Positions 27,509-37,181 of a stretch of DNA of 64,000 bases are shown here, in pieces. Position numbers and translations under genes: made by a program. A model generated the notes under the pieces. It had not been told where the DNA came from. It saw only the letters and a program-made list of their open reading frames with translations, and ran no database searches. This stretch comes from Tritrichomonas musculus (taxonomy: Eukaryota > Parabasalia > Tritrichomonadida > Tritrichomonadidae), in assembly GCA_039105265.1 (NCBI GenBank), contig JAPFFF010000011.1, positions 2,914,001-2,978,000 of the forward strand. The letters run 5' to 3'. How positions within the stretch are numbered: the stretch's first letter is position 1; every line of letters begins with the position of its first letter.

Positions 27509-29413
27509 ATGAATATACAACTGCCTGAATGGCTCGAAAATGATCAAATTTTAATTATTACATCGCAGAGAGAAGATGAATTTAAAGAGCAGCAAATAGT
27601 TTCTTTTCCTCCCGATTCAGAAGATAAAACAATTGTCAAAGATTTATTATATTGTCTTGTTTCTGGTTCAGGTAGATATATGAAGCCTGATAAAACAGGA
27701 AAATATTCTATATGCTGTCGAATGAAAATATCTAATCAAGATTCTGTTGAACAAGTCCTAAGAATTTGTGATGATTTTTCATTGATTCATCATTATTCAG
27801 AAGGGCACTTTGGATTTGAAAATGGTCGAATAACGCATGCTATATGCTCCGCTCTAAGAACAGTGACGTCAGAATATATTCAAATGATTGCCAAACTAGA
27901 AGCGTATAAAGGTTTAACATTGCCAATATTGGCGTCAAATCTCGAAGCGCCAGGTCAATTGCTTCGCGTTTTAGCATTACTCATTTCAGAACTAGAATCA
28001 ACTAGAGGATCCCAAGCTTTATCAATTATAAACACATTCTTATCTTCATTTCGAGGATCACAACAAATTAGAAAATTGCTTCTATATATTTTTGAGTCAG
28101 CAGCTGTGCCTTTATTATCATTTGTTGAAAAATGGATATATAATGGCATAATTGATGATCCATTTCAAGAATTTTTCATTGAAGTTAATGATAAAATTTC
28201 ACCTCAATTATGTGGAGCGGATTATGAAAGTAAATTTTGGAATTATCGATATAGAATTGTTCCAGAAAGGCTCCCCAATGGTGTTTTTCTTTCTAAAAAT
28301 GCTGTTGATAAAATCCTTACAGCAGGTAAGTCAATTGCAGTTTTAACAATTTGCGGACTTAAAATGCAAAATCCCCCAAAATTAACCCTTCAATTATTAC
28401 AAAGAGAAACAATTCTTGATAACGCCCAAATTGCAGCGTCTGGAAATCTTATTGACACGCTAAGAACGAAATATCATTTAATGAAATATATCTCAATTTT
28501 TCATTCTGTAATGCTTTGCTGTCGAGGTGATTGGATGTCAAAATTTTTAAAAGTTGCTTCACCAACAATGAATCATCCGAAGGATCATATCAGTATTCCT
28601 GGGTTAAATACAACACTTACTATTTCTCTTCCAGATGGAGCGAAAGATATCTTCTTTTCCAAGATTGAAACAGAATTAGTTTTTGATCAAATTTTAAGAT
28701 TTAATAATGCAACTATATTAAACCCAAGTGGGAAAGGGGCATTTAAAACTCCACTTTATGCAGCTGCAACAAGTTGGGAATATATAAGTATTTATGCAAA
28801 AGTCGATTGGCCTTTAAGTCTTGTATTTAATAGTATAGTTCAACATAAATATCAATTTCTCTTTCGAACTATTTTAATGTGGAGGCGTCTTGATAAAAAT
28901 TTTGCAAAATTATGGAAACAATGTCATGGAATTCGCGAAATTGAAAAAATGAGACACACAATTCAGCTTTTTATTACAGCATATATCGGATTTATTTCAA
29001 CATTTGTTGTAATTCCTCAATGGACACGATTCATGAATAGTATTCCTACGATGAAAAATATAGATCAATTATTTCGAATGCATGATGAAGCTCTTGATGC
29101 TTCAATTAAAGGTTTTTTCTTAATGGATTCTCAACTTTTAAAAAGGATGACGACAATTGCATGTATTTGTATTCAATTTATTGAAGACACGAAAAAATGG
29201 AGTAAATCAATTGATAGTGATGTTATTGATATCCAGCAAAAAATTCAGATGGCTAGTCCTTTATTTAAATTATACGAAACATTTGAAAAGGCTGTTAGAA
29301 CATTGATTAATGAACTTATTAATATGGCAAATAGAGAAGCAAATGATATCTACAGTGATTTTGTTAATTGGATTAATATTAATAATTATTATTATCAATC
29401 AACTGTATATTAA
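27509..29413 (+). CDS. Gamma-tubulin complex component (GCP2-like, Spc97/Spc98 family)
   Basis: 634 residues. VKDLLYCLVSGSGRYM (about 43-58) matches the grip1 start (EDLLFVLVGVDGRYI in GCP2). The signature WIYNGIIDDPFQEFFIEV (about 210-228), shared by GCP2 and GCP3, follows, then KFWNYRYRI. The C-terminal grip2 half, which binds gamma-tubulin, is present (LVFNSIVQHKYQFLFRTIL about 431-450; HTIQLFITAYIGFISTFVV). It lacks the N-terminal extension of animal GCP2. It nucleates microtubules at basal bodies and spindle poles. GCP2 is preferred over GCP3 on the grip1 match, not firmly. The stop is TAAA. Confidence 0.85.
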   Translation: MNIQLPEWLENDQILIITSQREDEFKEQQIVSFPPDSEDKTIVKDLLYCLVSGSGRYMKPDKTGKYSICCRMKISNQDSVEQVLRICDDFSLIHHYSEGHFGFENGRITHAICSALRTVTSEYIQMIAKLEAYKGLTLPILASNLEAPGQLLRVLALLISELESTRGSQALSIINTFLSSFRGSQQIRKLLLYIFESAAVPLLSFVEKWIYNGIIDDPFQEFFIEVNDKISPQLCGADYESKFWNYRYRIVPERLPNGVFLSKNAVDKILTAGKSIAVLTICGLKMQNPPKLTLQLLQRETILDNAQIAASGNLIDTLRTKYHLMKYISIFHSVMLCCRGDWMSKFLKVASPTMNHPKDHISIPGLNTTLTISLPDGAKDIFFSKIETELVFDQILRFNNATILNPSGKGAFKTPLYAAATSWEYISIYAKVDWPLSLVFNSIVQHKYQFLFRTILMWRRLDKNFAKLWKQCHGIREIEKMRHTIQLFITAYIGFISTFVVIPQWTRFMNSIPTMKNIDQLFRMHDEALDASIKGFFLMDSQLLKRMTTIACICIQFIEDTKKWSKSIDSDVIDIQQKIQMASPLFKLYETFEKAVRTLINELINMANREANDIYSDFVNWININNYYYQSTVY

Positions 29414-29531
29414 AGAATTTGTTTGTTATTTCCAATTTGAAATCTTTATAAATATTTTCATGATTCAATATAATTATTTATTTTTACAAAAAAAGGAAAG
29501 GTATATTAAAACATAAAATAATATAATATAA

Positions 29532-30206
29532 TTATAAATCTAGTCCGTCGTCAAACTCAATTCCAAAATGTTTTGAAATCGCTTCAATTATTGAAAAATA
29601 ATCTAATTTATCTTTGTAATGGGTTTTTTCACCATTTTTTAAAAACCAAATTGAAGGAATTGGTGGATTTTCAAAAAGTTCTATTGTTTCAGAATCTCTG
29701 GTCATACCAAATGTAATCCCTTTATTTCTAAATGCGTAGTGAACAGCAGAAAAAAATACAGGAGCTTTAAATCGTTTTGTAAACAAAATCACTCTATTAT
29801 CTGTCTGATCAACCCATGATTCATCCGCTTCTTCAAGACCATCGCCAAGAGTATCAGATATGAAAGATAAAAATCCCGTTGATGTGCGTTGTCCTGTAAA
29901 AATCTCTGTATTGTTGTTGGTGAATAGGAAAAAAGCTGGAATTGACCAAATTTTTAATTGAGTAGCAATATTAGGTGTATACTTTGTATCTGCATAGCCA
30001 AAACGAACATATCCTCGTGTTCGTTCTGACGCTTGTTCAAATTCTGGTGCAGCTTGGATGCAAGCAGGGCAGTTTTCACTGCCAAACATTATAAACCAAG
30101 GAACAGTTTTGTCCCCTTTAATAACTGATTGTTGAAATGTCTTTTCATCTAATTGGAAAATTGATCGTGAAAAAATATGTTCTGTAAATAATATAAATAA
30201 AAGCAT
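29532..30206 (-). CDS. PDI-like thioredoxin-fold protein with a CPAC site
   Basis: 224 residues. A hydrophobic N-terminus (MLLFILFTEHIFSRS) looks like a cleaved signal peptide. A thioredoxin domain follows (about 17-125): VPWFIMFGSENCPACIQAAPEF carries the active site CPAC, then the cis-Pro motif IWSIPAFFLF. A second thioredoxin-like domain without cysteines (about 130-220, NPPIPSIWFLKNG) is like the b domain of PDI. Both active-site cysteines are present; the CPAC dipeptide differs from the usual CGHC and suggests a more reducing enzyme. There is no KDEL-type tail (ends DDGLDL), so ER retention is unclear. Confidence 0.75.
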   Translation of the reverse strand: MLLFILFTEHIFSRSIFQLDEKTFQQSVIKGDKTVPWFIMFGSENCPACIQAAPEFEQASERTRGYVRFGYADTKYTPNIATQLKIWSIPAFFLFTNNNTEIFTGQRTSTGFLSFISDTLGDGLEEADESWVDQTDNRVILFTKRFKAPVFFSAVHYAFRNKGITFGMTRDSETIELFENPPIPSIWFLKNGEKTHYKDKLDYFSIIEAISKHFGIEFDDGLDL

Positions 30207-30575
30207 GAATGTTTTGTATATGATATGTTAAATGAAATTTCTATCAGAAACTTAGATTTCATCAATTTTTACTCGAAGTAAGCAAATGAAATGGAATTTC
30301 TTTAACGAAATATTATTACAGATATTAAAATAAATTCAACCTTAACAGGCAAAAACTCATTCATCAAAAAATATTTTCAAATGGGAATAATGATGATGCA
30401 ATTACAAAAGATATTTTAAAAATTCCAAATTGTTGATTATATTAAATCTCAACAATTTATGTTAATTGGATAAATTAGTTTGTAATGCTTAAATAAAACA
30501 AATAAAATAATAAACTTATAATCATGCAATATAATACTCTTTAATATATAGAATTTTCAGACAATTCTTGAAGTT
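30207..30575. other. Intergenic spacer
   Basis: AT-rich spacer upstream of the PDI-like gene and downstream of the large membrane protein gene, both on the minus strand. No gene or repeat seen. Confidence 0.5.
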
Positions 30576-32588
30576 TCAAGAGTTAAATAAAAATATGTTA
30601 TTTGTATCATTATAAGTTAAAACTTCATCTTGGGGTACTCCATCAACTCCTATCAAATAATTTTCCCAACCTTCTTGTTTCATCAAAATAGAACAAACAA
30701 ATCTGCGAAGAGTATATGTCTTCCATCCTTTACGCAAAATATCTCCAACAATTTTTCTTTTCTCTTCTTTGCATTTTACTTCCTCTGTACTTTTCTCTTC
30801 TTTATTTGTTTCTTCTTCTTCTCTATTTTCTTCAACTTCTTCGCTTTTTACTTCTTCTGTTAAAATTCCTATATTTATTAAAAAATTGATGATTTTCTTT
30901 TTAAAAGATGGTGTATCGTTGTCTTCAACAGCATCTTCGTTCTTTTCCATAACTTTATCGATATCTTTTTCTTTAACAGTGTCTTCATTATTCTTCATTT
31001 CTGTTGGATCTAAAGTAGCTGAAATGGTATCTATAATGAGATAATTATAATACTCTTCTGTATCCTCTTTTGGTAATGGATATTTTCTTTTTATATCGTT
31101 CCAAATAATACTTAAATATTTATAATCATGCCCTATTTCAGCAACCCATTTCAAATAATAACTGGTGAGCAATTCCATTATACGAGAGTATTTTTTAGCT
31201 TCTTTCAAGCATTCGATTCCTTTGATAAAAGTTTGGATAAAATCTTTTTTATTTGATATTCTTAATGCTTTAGAAATAATTTTTTCGCCTTTGATTTCGT
31301 AAATAAGATCTTGATCAATGTGAAAACGTCCATCTTCTTTATCATATGGTGCGATTGCATGTTTTTCATCTTTGCTTAATATTATGCCATCTTCGCAGTA
31401 GGTTTCAAGAAGTTGCCTCAATTGAATATGATTTTCTTCTTTTTTCAGAATAAAAGCAGATAAAGGCCAAGAAAAGTCCTTTGTATTAATGAAATAATTG
31501 ATGCATTGTGTGACAACTTCTTCAAAAATGACAGGGTCAACCTTGATGATTTGCTCTTTTTGCAAAAGGTCGATTAAACAGTAAGCTTCAAATTTATCGT
31601 TAATAATTGATGAAATTCGAGCCATCTCCAATTTTGCCTCAAGAGATGATTTTTCTTTTATATAAGCTGATATAAATAAATAAAGAGGATCATTAAACAT
31701 GTTCTCCTTTGTGTTTTTTGATAAATTTAGTTTCCCAAAAATCTCGAACTTGCTTTCAAATGAATCATTATCAGGTGTCCACCAGCGATATAAAGAAAAT
31801 GGAATAAGCCAAAAAGGTATTTTTGAATCTTTAGGATACCAAGTTATGTAATCTTCATATTGAATATAAAAATCTGCATCACCATGAATGAGATCCCATA
31901 ATGTTTTGCCTTCAATTACGCAAGTTCTGTCTTCTCTTTTATTATTATCACTGTATTCATCAATTCTATTATGAAAAAGGAGTTTTTTGTTTTGATAATG
32001 CTCCGGATATTGTTCATAATCAAAAGGAATAATATCAGGTCTTGGTTCTGTAGACATAATTAGTTCTAATTGTTTTTTCCATCCATTTTGGCTGAATTCA
32101 ATTTTTCGAGTAATCTCATCTTTATTTTTTCTTACAAAAAATTCAAATTCTTTATCCGTCCCTGGTGGTAAAACAGAACCAATATAAGATTTTAGCCAGT
32201 CATCTAAAGGATATTCATCTCCTCCTTTTTTTTGTTTTGAGCTGATTATTTTGTCTATCAAAATGTAAAGAAGTTCGATTGATGTTTGAGATGATGAACC
32301 TGCAGTATTAGGATGAAATATTTTTTTGGCGTCAGATAAAAAATTTGAACTCTGGTTTTCGTTTGGTTGATCATCAAGTGATTTCAATAATTCATAGTAG
32401 TACTTATCTTCAGTATTTTTCTCTTTGAAGATATCATCTTTTACTTCGGTCGATGATGATAAATAAAAATATAATATCCAAAGAAGCGCATAAATAGCTA
32501 CTGTTGGGAAATATAGGATCAAGGAAATTGCGAAAGATGAAAAGAAAAATAAAAAAACGTGGGATTCAATCAAGGACTTCAAATTCAT
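30576..32588 (-). CDS. Large protein with N-terminal membrane hairpin, unknown function
   Basis: 670 residues from the first ATG at 32588. Residues about 10-45 form one long or two short membrane segments (VFLFFFSSFAISLILYFPTVAIYALLWILYFYL), perhaps a reticulon-like hairpin. The rest is charged and helical with Trp-rich stretches (DYITWYPKDSKIPFWLIPFSLYRWW) and a long Glu/Lys run near 575-610 (EEVEENREEEETNKEEK). A short ordered C-terminus follows. I recognise no family. Probably anchored to the cytosolic face of an internal membrane. Confidence 0.55.
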   Translation of the reverse strand: MNLKSLIESHVFLFFFSSFAISLILYFPTVAIYALLWILYFYLSSSTEVKDDIFKEKNTEDKYYYELLKSLDDQPNENQSSNFLSDAKKIFHPNTAGSSSQTSIELLYILIDKIISSKQKKGGDEYPLDDWLKSYIGSVLPPGTDKEFEFFVRKNKDEITRKIEFSQNGWKKQLELIMSTEPRPDIIPFDYEQYPEHYQNKKLLFHNRIDEYSDNNKREDRTCVIEGKTLWDLIHGDADFYIQYEDYITWYPKDSKIPFWLIPFSLYRWWTPDNDSFESKFEIFGKLNLSKNTKENMFNDPLYLFISAYIKEKSSLEAKLEMARISSIINDKFEAYCLIDLLQKEQIIKVDPVIFEEVVTQCINYFINTKDFSWPLSAFILKKEENHIQLRQLLETYCEDGIILSKDEKHAIAPYDKEDGRFHIDQDLIYEIKGEKIISKALRISNKKDFIQTFIKGIECLKEAKKYSRIMELLTSYYLKWVAEIGHDYKYLSIIWNDIKRKYPLPKEDTEEYYNYLIIDTISATLDPTEMKNNEDTVKEKDIDKVMEKNEDAVEDNDTPSFKKKIINFLINIGILTEEVKSEEVEENREEEETNKEEKSTEEVKCKEEKRKIVGDILRKGWKTYTLRRFVCSILMKQEGWENYLIGVDGVPQDEVLTYNDTNNIFLFNS

Positions 32589-32820
32589 TAGAAGCTTTAA
32601 AAATCCCAATGTTCTCAAAATTCAAAATCAAAAATTATAGAGAATTCTTTATATATAAAAATATAAAAACTGTTCAACTTTTTGGTAAAAATAGCAGTGG
32701 TATGTAAAAAAAAAAAATAGACTAAAAATCATATATAGAAGAAAATGTAAAATAAATATATTATTATCACTTTATTAATAATTTATTATTTGTTAATTAA
32801 AATATGATATCATTTCAATA

Positions 32821-33264
32821 TTAATAAGAATCACGTGGTTGTCTTCTTTGGTGGCCATCTCTTCTCCTAGGCTGATTCTTAGGATATCTTCTATATTGTC
32901 TTCCTTCTTCAAATCCATAATCAATATCTACATCTATTTTACGTCCTAATACGTATGTTCCATTGAGCCATTTGATTGCTGCAAGAGCATCTTCATGAAA
33001 GTAATATTCAACAAAGCAAAAACCTGCAGGTGAATTATCTTCTTTAAAAATACCCATAATAATTTTCTTGATTGGTCCGCATTGAGAAAATATTGTGTAT
33101 ATTTGAGCTTCTGATACAAAATTTGATTCACGATTTGCAAGTTTTCCTACATAAACTGTTGAAGAAACAGATTCTAACTGTGCAATTTCTTCTGGTGTGT
33201 GAACTGCTTTTCGATCAGTATATTTGATTTTTGTTCCTTCACTAAATACAATAATAGAAGCCAT
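32821..33264 (-). CDS. NCBP2: Nuclear cap-binding protein subunit 2 (CBP20)
   Basis: 147 residues, near the 156 of the human protein. A single RRM lies at about 36-115: RNP2 VYVGKL and RNP1 AGFCFVEYY, preceded by the CBP20 stretch GPIKKIIMGIFK. The diagnostic C-terminal GFEEGRQYRRYPKNQPRRR corresponds to the GFKEGRQYGRG motif that closes on the m7G cap. CBP20 with CBP80 forms the nuclear cap-binding complex. The Arg/Gln-rich tail is typical. Trichomonad mRNAs carry caps, so the role fits. Confidence 0.93.
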   Translation of the reverse strand: MASIIVFSEGTKIKYTDRKAVHTPEEIAQLESVSSTVYVGKLANRESNFVSEAQIYTIFSQCGPIKKIIMGIFKEDNSPAGFCFVEYYFHEDALAAIKWLNGTYVLGRKIDVDIDYGFEEGRQYRRYPKNQPRRRDGHQRRQPRDSY

Positions 33265-33415
33265 ATATATTTATAAATTTTATAAGGTCAATTTGAAGTA
33301 AAATTTTTTCACCTTAGATTTTTAAAAAGTCAAACATGAGAGACATAAAAAAAATTAAAATATAGAAAATAGACAGATATTTACAACATAATATTATATA
33401 ATATTATATAACAAT

Positions 33416-34843
33416 TTAGTATTTCTTCTTGCCTTCTTTCTTTTTAGATTTAATTGTAAATCCATCAACACCTTTGTAAAATTCTTTCATCCATTTTTGA
33501 TCAAAGTGGCGAAGAGGATGAGCTTCTGTAGTAAAAACATACTGGTCAAGAGGAATAACAGTTGAATTAGAGAAAAGTAAGTAAGAATACTTAAATGTCT
33601 CGGCAAGGAGATATGAATCTTGAATATCTTCAATACCTAGTTCTGGATGATTAACATCTTTCAATTCACCAAATCCGTGAGTTGCACGACAGTTTATTGA
33701 TAAACTTTCAAAAATTTTCCATCCAATTTCTCTCCATTTGGAGTCGCCCGTAAATCTGAACAAATAAAAGCAGCTTTCTATGAACTCTGGTCTTAGTTTA
33801 TATTTTGTGTCTGTTAATGTTAAATTTTTTGATGTAATATGATAAGCATCGCCCATTAATCCAGAAACGGTATCATTATGCCATTTAGCAAATGTGTTAG
33901 CTAGTGAGATTGCTAAATCCATATCATTTTTATTTAAATATTGAGCTCCAAGGGATATCATTCCAGGCAAAAAGAAAGATAAATAAGTTAGAGAATCATC
34001 TGGTGAAGATGATTTTATTTTCCCAACATAAACGCCTTGTGAAGTATTGCGGAGAAGAAATCTTCTCATTCCTTCAATTGAATTATTATATAATTGGCCG
34101 CATTTGGTGCATTGTCCATCGGTCAGAATATAAAGTTTAAGTAAATACTCATAAAATGAATCGCAGTATGCGTCAAATGATAAATCCAGATCAGCAAAAA
34201 GGCCAGTACTAAAATCGATTCTTGTTGGCCATAAACCACTAAAGCTATTGCGTGTGAAAAAGAAGTTAAGAATTCTATCTGATGTGTTTCTAAATTGAAA
34301 GTTTTTCGAATGTTGAGCAAGAGTCATTAGTTCAGGTGATAATGATCCAACGTGAGCTAGAAAAGTAGATCTAGGAGCCCAGCCCCAAGTTGAAGGACGG
34401 CCACTAACCATATCTATATTGGGCATTGGTAAATAAGTTGGCGTATCGAAAGCAACAAGTAATTGAGAAGCAAAATTAGAAGCTATATTGAGTAGTGACT
34501 CTCTTCCAGAAAGTTGATAAGCTGACATAAGTCCACCAATAACGCGGATTATCAATTCAAAGACTGGTCCTTTAGCTGAATATTCAAAATTATTTTCAAG
34601 CCAATTTACGGCATCATCAAAATCGCGTGTATAACCTAGAATCCAAAGTGTATCAAGGCTATCAATTAATGTAAGTGAAGCATTTAGCCAATCAGATCCT
34701 TTGCAGCTAATTGGACGAAGAAAATCTCTTCCATATGAGCACTTTTTATAGCCTAGCCATGCTTCTCGAAAAGCGTTTTTTACCTTTTGAGCCCGGTTTT
34801 TATCTGCAGGAAGATAAACTGATAATAAAAAAAGATATATCAT
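33416..34843 (-). CDS. GH47 class I alpha-1,2-mannosidase
   Basis: 475 residues. The N-terminus (MIYLFLLSVYLPADK) is a short signal peptide or anchor. Family signatures run in order: AFREAWLGYKKCSYG, LTLIDSLDTLWILG, VFELIIRVIGGLMSAY (ER-mannosidase IRxxGG), LRPEFIESCFYLFRFTGD and FTTEAHPLRHF near the C-terminus; the TEAHPL Thr coordinates the catalytic Ca2+. The enzyme trims alpha-1,2-linked mannose from N-glycans in the ER or Golgi. The pattern fits both ER mannosidase I and EDEM, the degradation branch; length and lack of a protease-associated domain leave that open. The tail is lysine-rich (KSKKKEGKKKY). Confidence 0.9.
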   Translation of the reverse strand: MIYLFLLSVYLPADKNRAQKVKNAFREAWLGYKKCSYGRDFLRPISCKGSDWLNASLTLIDSLDTLWILGYTRDFDDAVNWLENNFEYSAKGPVFELIIRVIGGLMSAYQLSGRESLLNIASNFASQLLVAFDTPTYLPMPNIDMVSGRPSTWGWAPRSTFLAHVGSLSPELMTLAQHSKNFQFRNTSDRILNFFFTRNSFSGLWPTRIDFSTGLFADLDLSFDAYCDSFYEYLLKLYILTDGQCTKCGQLYNNSIEGMRRFLLRNTSQGVYVGKIKSSSPDDSLTYLSFFLPGMISLGAQYLNKNDMDLAISLANTFAKWHNDTVSGLMGDAYHITSKNLTLTDTKYKLRPEFIESCFYLFRFTGDSKWREIGWKIFESLSINCRATHGFGELKDVNHPELGIEDIQDSYLLAETFKYSYLLFSNSTVIPLDQYVFTTEAHPLRHFDQKWMKEFYKGVDGFTIKSKKKEGKKKY

Positions 34844-34954
34844 TTTGTTGGATTAAATGAATTTTCAAAGGTTAAATTATTTAATTTGAAATGAAACACA
34901 AAATATAAATTTTCATTGTTTTTATTAACTTAAAAAAAATAATAATAAATTAAT

Positions 34955-35680
34955 TTATTCCTCATCACCTGGGGTTTTAGCGGATTGGTAAGTTGGAACC
35001 ATGTATTGAATATTAATAAAAGCGTCTGGTCCGCCATTTAATTCAAGGCATTCAAGTGTTTCAAGAATTAAATCGCCAATATTGTTTTTCTTCCTCTGGC
35101 CGTATTCAATTCGATCACCCAGATTTTTGTTGAAAAGCAAAAATTCATTTAAAACTGGAAGTAATTGTCTGTAAAATGGAATTAGTGCTTCACCAGCAAG
35201 ATCGCTTGATTTAACAAGTTTTTGCATTGTTCTAAGGGCGACAGGCAAAATTTCCATATCTCTTGTGTCAAGTGCTTTTTTGAGAGGAATGACAACTTGA
35301 GGAATTACTTGAAGAACGCGTGTTCCACCGTGCTTCAAAAGTTCCCAAGTTCCTTTTCTGGCAAAGAATCTATATGGCTCTTCTTTTTCCCTAAGTCCAT
35401 CAAAGAAAAGTGGTAAATAATGTTGATAGTCAAGAACGGCTGGATCTACAGACCAAGCAATTGCGTTTTTGAATGATGTGTGAACAAGACGAACAGGAAT
35501 ATCGCCTCTGTCGTAGAACCTGCGGAATTCAGTATGAGCATTCGTTGGAGCAACTTTAGCTCTTGATTTCTTTGGGCGTTTTTGAACAGGAGAACGAGCA
35601 ACAGCATTTTCTTCCTCGTGAATAACTGGTCTTGGTGGTCTTGTGACGGGGAAGCGTGGTAACTTTGGTTCGACACTCAT
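34955..35680 (-). CDS. PACRG: PACRG (parkin co-regulated gene protein)
   Basis: 241 residues from the ATG at 35680. The sequence follows PACRG closely: AHTEFRRFYDRGDIPVRLVH, KNAIAWSVDPAVLDYQHYLP, LFFDGLREKEEPYRFFARKG, LPVALRTMQKLVKSSDLAGE and GDRIEYGQRKKNNIGDLILE. PACRG is an armadillo-like protein of the inner junction between A and B tubules of doublet microtubules and is found across flagellated eukaryotes. The disordered basic N-terminus is the variable part. Codon use looks more GC-rich than in most neighbours, in line with strong expression. Confidence 0.96.
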   Translation of the reverse strand: MSVEPKLPRFPVTRPPRPVIHEEENAVARSPVQKRPKKSRAKVAPTNAHTEFRRFYDRGDIPVRLVHTSFKNAIAWSVDPAVLDYQHYLPLFFDGLREKEEPYRFFARKGTWELLKHGGTRVLQVIPQVVIPLKKALDTRDMEILPVALRTMQKLVKSSDLAGEALIPFYRQLLPVLNEFLLFNKNLGDRIEYGQRKKNNIGDLILETLECLELNGGPDAFINIQYMVPTYQSAKTPGDEE

Positions 35681-35856
35681 CAAAATATTTAAAAGTCTAA
35701 CGTATTTTTTTCAAAAATTTCAATTTAAAATTCACGTTTAAAATTTTTCCAATCTAAAATGATTTCTGATAAGAATATTCTTTATATAATGAAATAATCA
35801 TCTAAACAAAGGTTTTAAATAAACACAGTCTTTAATAAAATAAAAAATCAAAATTG

Positions 35857-36762
35857 TTAGCGATTAAACTTCGGAATAGCTTCTTTGTTGAGTTCACATT
35901 CAACCACCTTCTGAACTGGAATTATGCCACTTCTAAAGAATGCTTCAAGAGTTCTTCGGATAATTAAAATTAAAGGAATGAAAAATGAAACATAAGATGT
36001 CCATCCATCAAGAAAAGAATACCATCCATTTCTTTTAACATAGGTTTGGATAAGAGGAATTCTCATTGAAAAATGAATTTCAAGTAAATCGCATTCTTCT
36101 CCATATGTCCAAACTGAATTTCGCTCAATAAATGTCGGAACTCCCCCTATCAAGGGATTTGAGTAGTTAACTGGAACAGCTCTTGTACGAGTGAACTGTA
36201 CATATTCTTTAGATAGTTGTACTTCAGTACTTCTTGAAGAATCAAGTTCAATTTCTTGAGTAAAGGACAACGATCCGATAATATTTACTGAGCATGGTCT
36301 AATAAGTGTGAATTTGTCAATGTCAACATATGATTCAAAAGTTTTGTCAATATCTTGAAAATAAGTGTCAAAAGTAAAAGAAAGTCTCAATTTATCTATA
36401 GTATCTTCACTAGTGACTGGAAAATATGCTGAAAATGTAAGAAGACGATCATCATGTTTTTGTGGAATGTTAATAACAGGTATACGGCATCCTGAAAGGC
36501 CACTATTATCTTTGCTAACTTTAAAATAAATGTTTGTCCCACCAGCTCCAGTTATATTATATTGTATATCCGGTTTGAGATAAACTTTTGGTCTCTCAGC
36601 ACGAACTTCATAAAGAGGAAAGAAATTTAATGTCCATCCGCATATCAAATAAGGAAATACGATTGCCGCAATATATAAGCAAAAAGTAATAACTGTTGCC
36701 CAAGAAAAGATATTTGCTGAATATGTAATTGGAGCTCTTCCAACTCGATAAACAACAACCAT
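35857..36762 (-). CDS. TMEM231-like transition-zone membrane protein
   Basis: 301 residues with membrane segments at about 22-45 and 255-275 enclosing a beta-rich outer domain, the TMEM231 topology. Likeness to animal TMEM231 extends over the start (VYRVGRAPITYSANIFSW), DRLLTFSAYFPV followed by LRLSFTFDTYFQD at about 105-132, NPLIGGVPTF and the C-terminal FFIPLILIIRRTLEAFFRSG with a downstream PVQKV. TMEM231 belongs to the tectonic/MKS complex of the ciliary gate. The match is from remembered pattern and topology, so it should be read as probable. It pairs functionally with the AHI1-like protein. Confidence 0.6.
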   Translation of the reverse strand: MVVVYRVGRAPITYSANIFSWATVITFCLYIAAIVFPYLICGWTLNFFPLYEVRAERPKVYLKPDIQYNITGAGGTNIYFKVSKDNSGLSGCRIPVINIPQKHDDRLLTFSAYFPVTSEDTIDKLRLSFTFDTYFQDIDKTFESYVDIDKFTLIRPCSVNIIGSLSFTQEIELDSSRSTEVQLSKEYVQFTRTRAVPVNYSNPLIGGVPTFIERNSVWTYGEECDLLEIHFSMRIPLIQTYVKRNGWYSFLDGWTSYVSFFIPLILIIRRTLEAFFRSGIIPVQKVVECELNKEAIPKFNR

Positions 36763-37181
36763 AATTTTATATTATGATTACAAAAAATAAACGTTTATTT
36801 TCATCCTGTTTTTGTTTTTAGCAGATCCATTATTGCAATAATAGTAAAATGTTTTTTTAAAGTTATAATTATAAAAAAAAATTAATTTTGTAATTCTACT
36901 ACAACGCTGACTATATATCTCAGTATCAAATAAAAAAGTATTTGAAATAAATACGATCAAATTTTTTGCAAATTATTCAAAACTCACTCAAATAAAGTGT
37001 TTACAAAATACTTCATATTGTATATATATTATATAAGTATTTAACAAAATTTTTGGTATAAATCGTTTAATGAATAAATTAATAATATTTATTTAAGGAA
37101 ATGAAATATTTTTTTATTCTTTATTGTCAATTCAAAATATTCTATAGGTTTTCAAAAGTTTACAAATCGTGTAAATACTTA
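36763..37181. other. Divergent upstream region
   Basis: Lies between the TMEM231-like and TRAPP-like genes. AT-rich with a short TATA-repeat patch at about 37020-37037. TTTTCAAAAG at 37150-37159 is an initiator-like block 23 bases before the preferred ATG at 37182. Confidence 0.5.

Noticed and set aside
30576-32588. DOCK-family or other signalling scaffold
   Set aside because: A single helix pattern suggested it, but no DHR1 or DHR2 motif is present.
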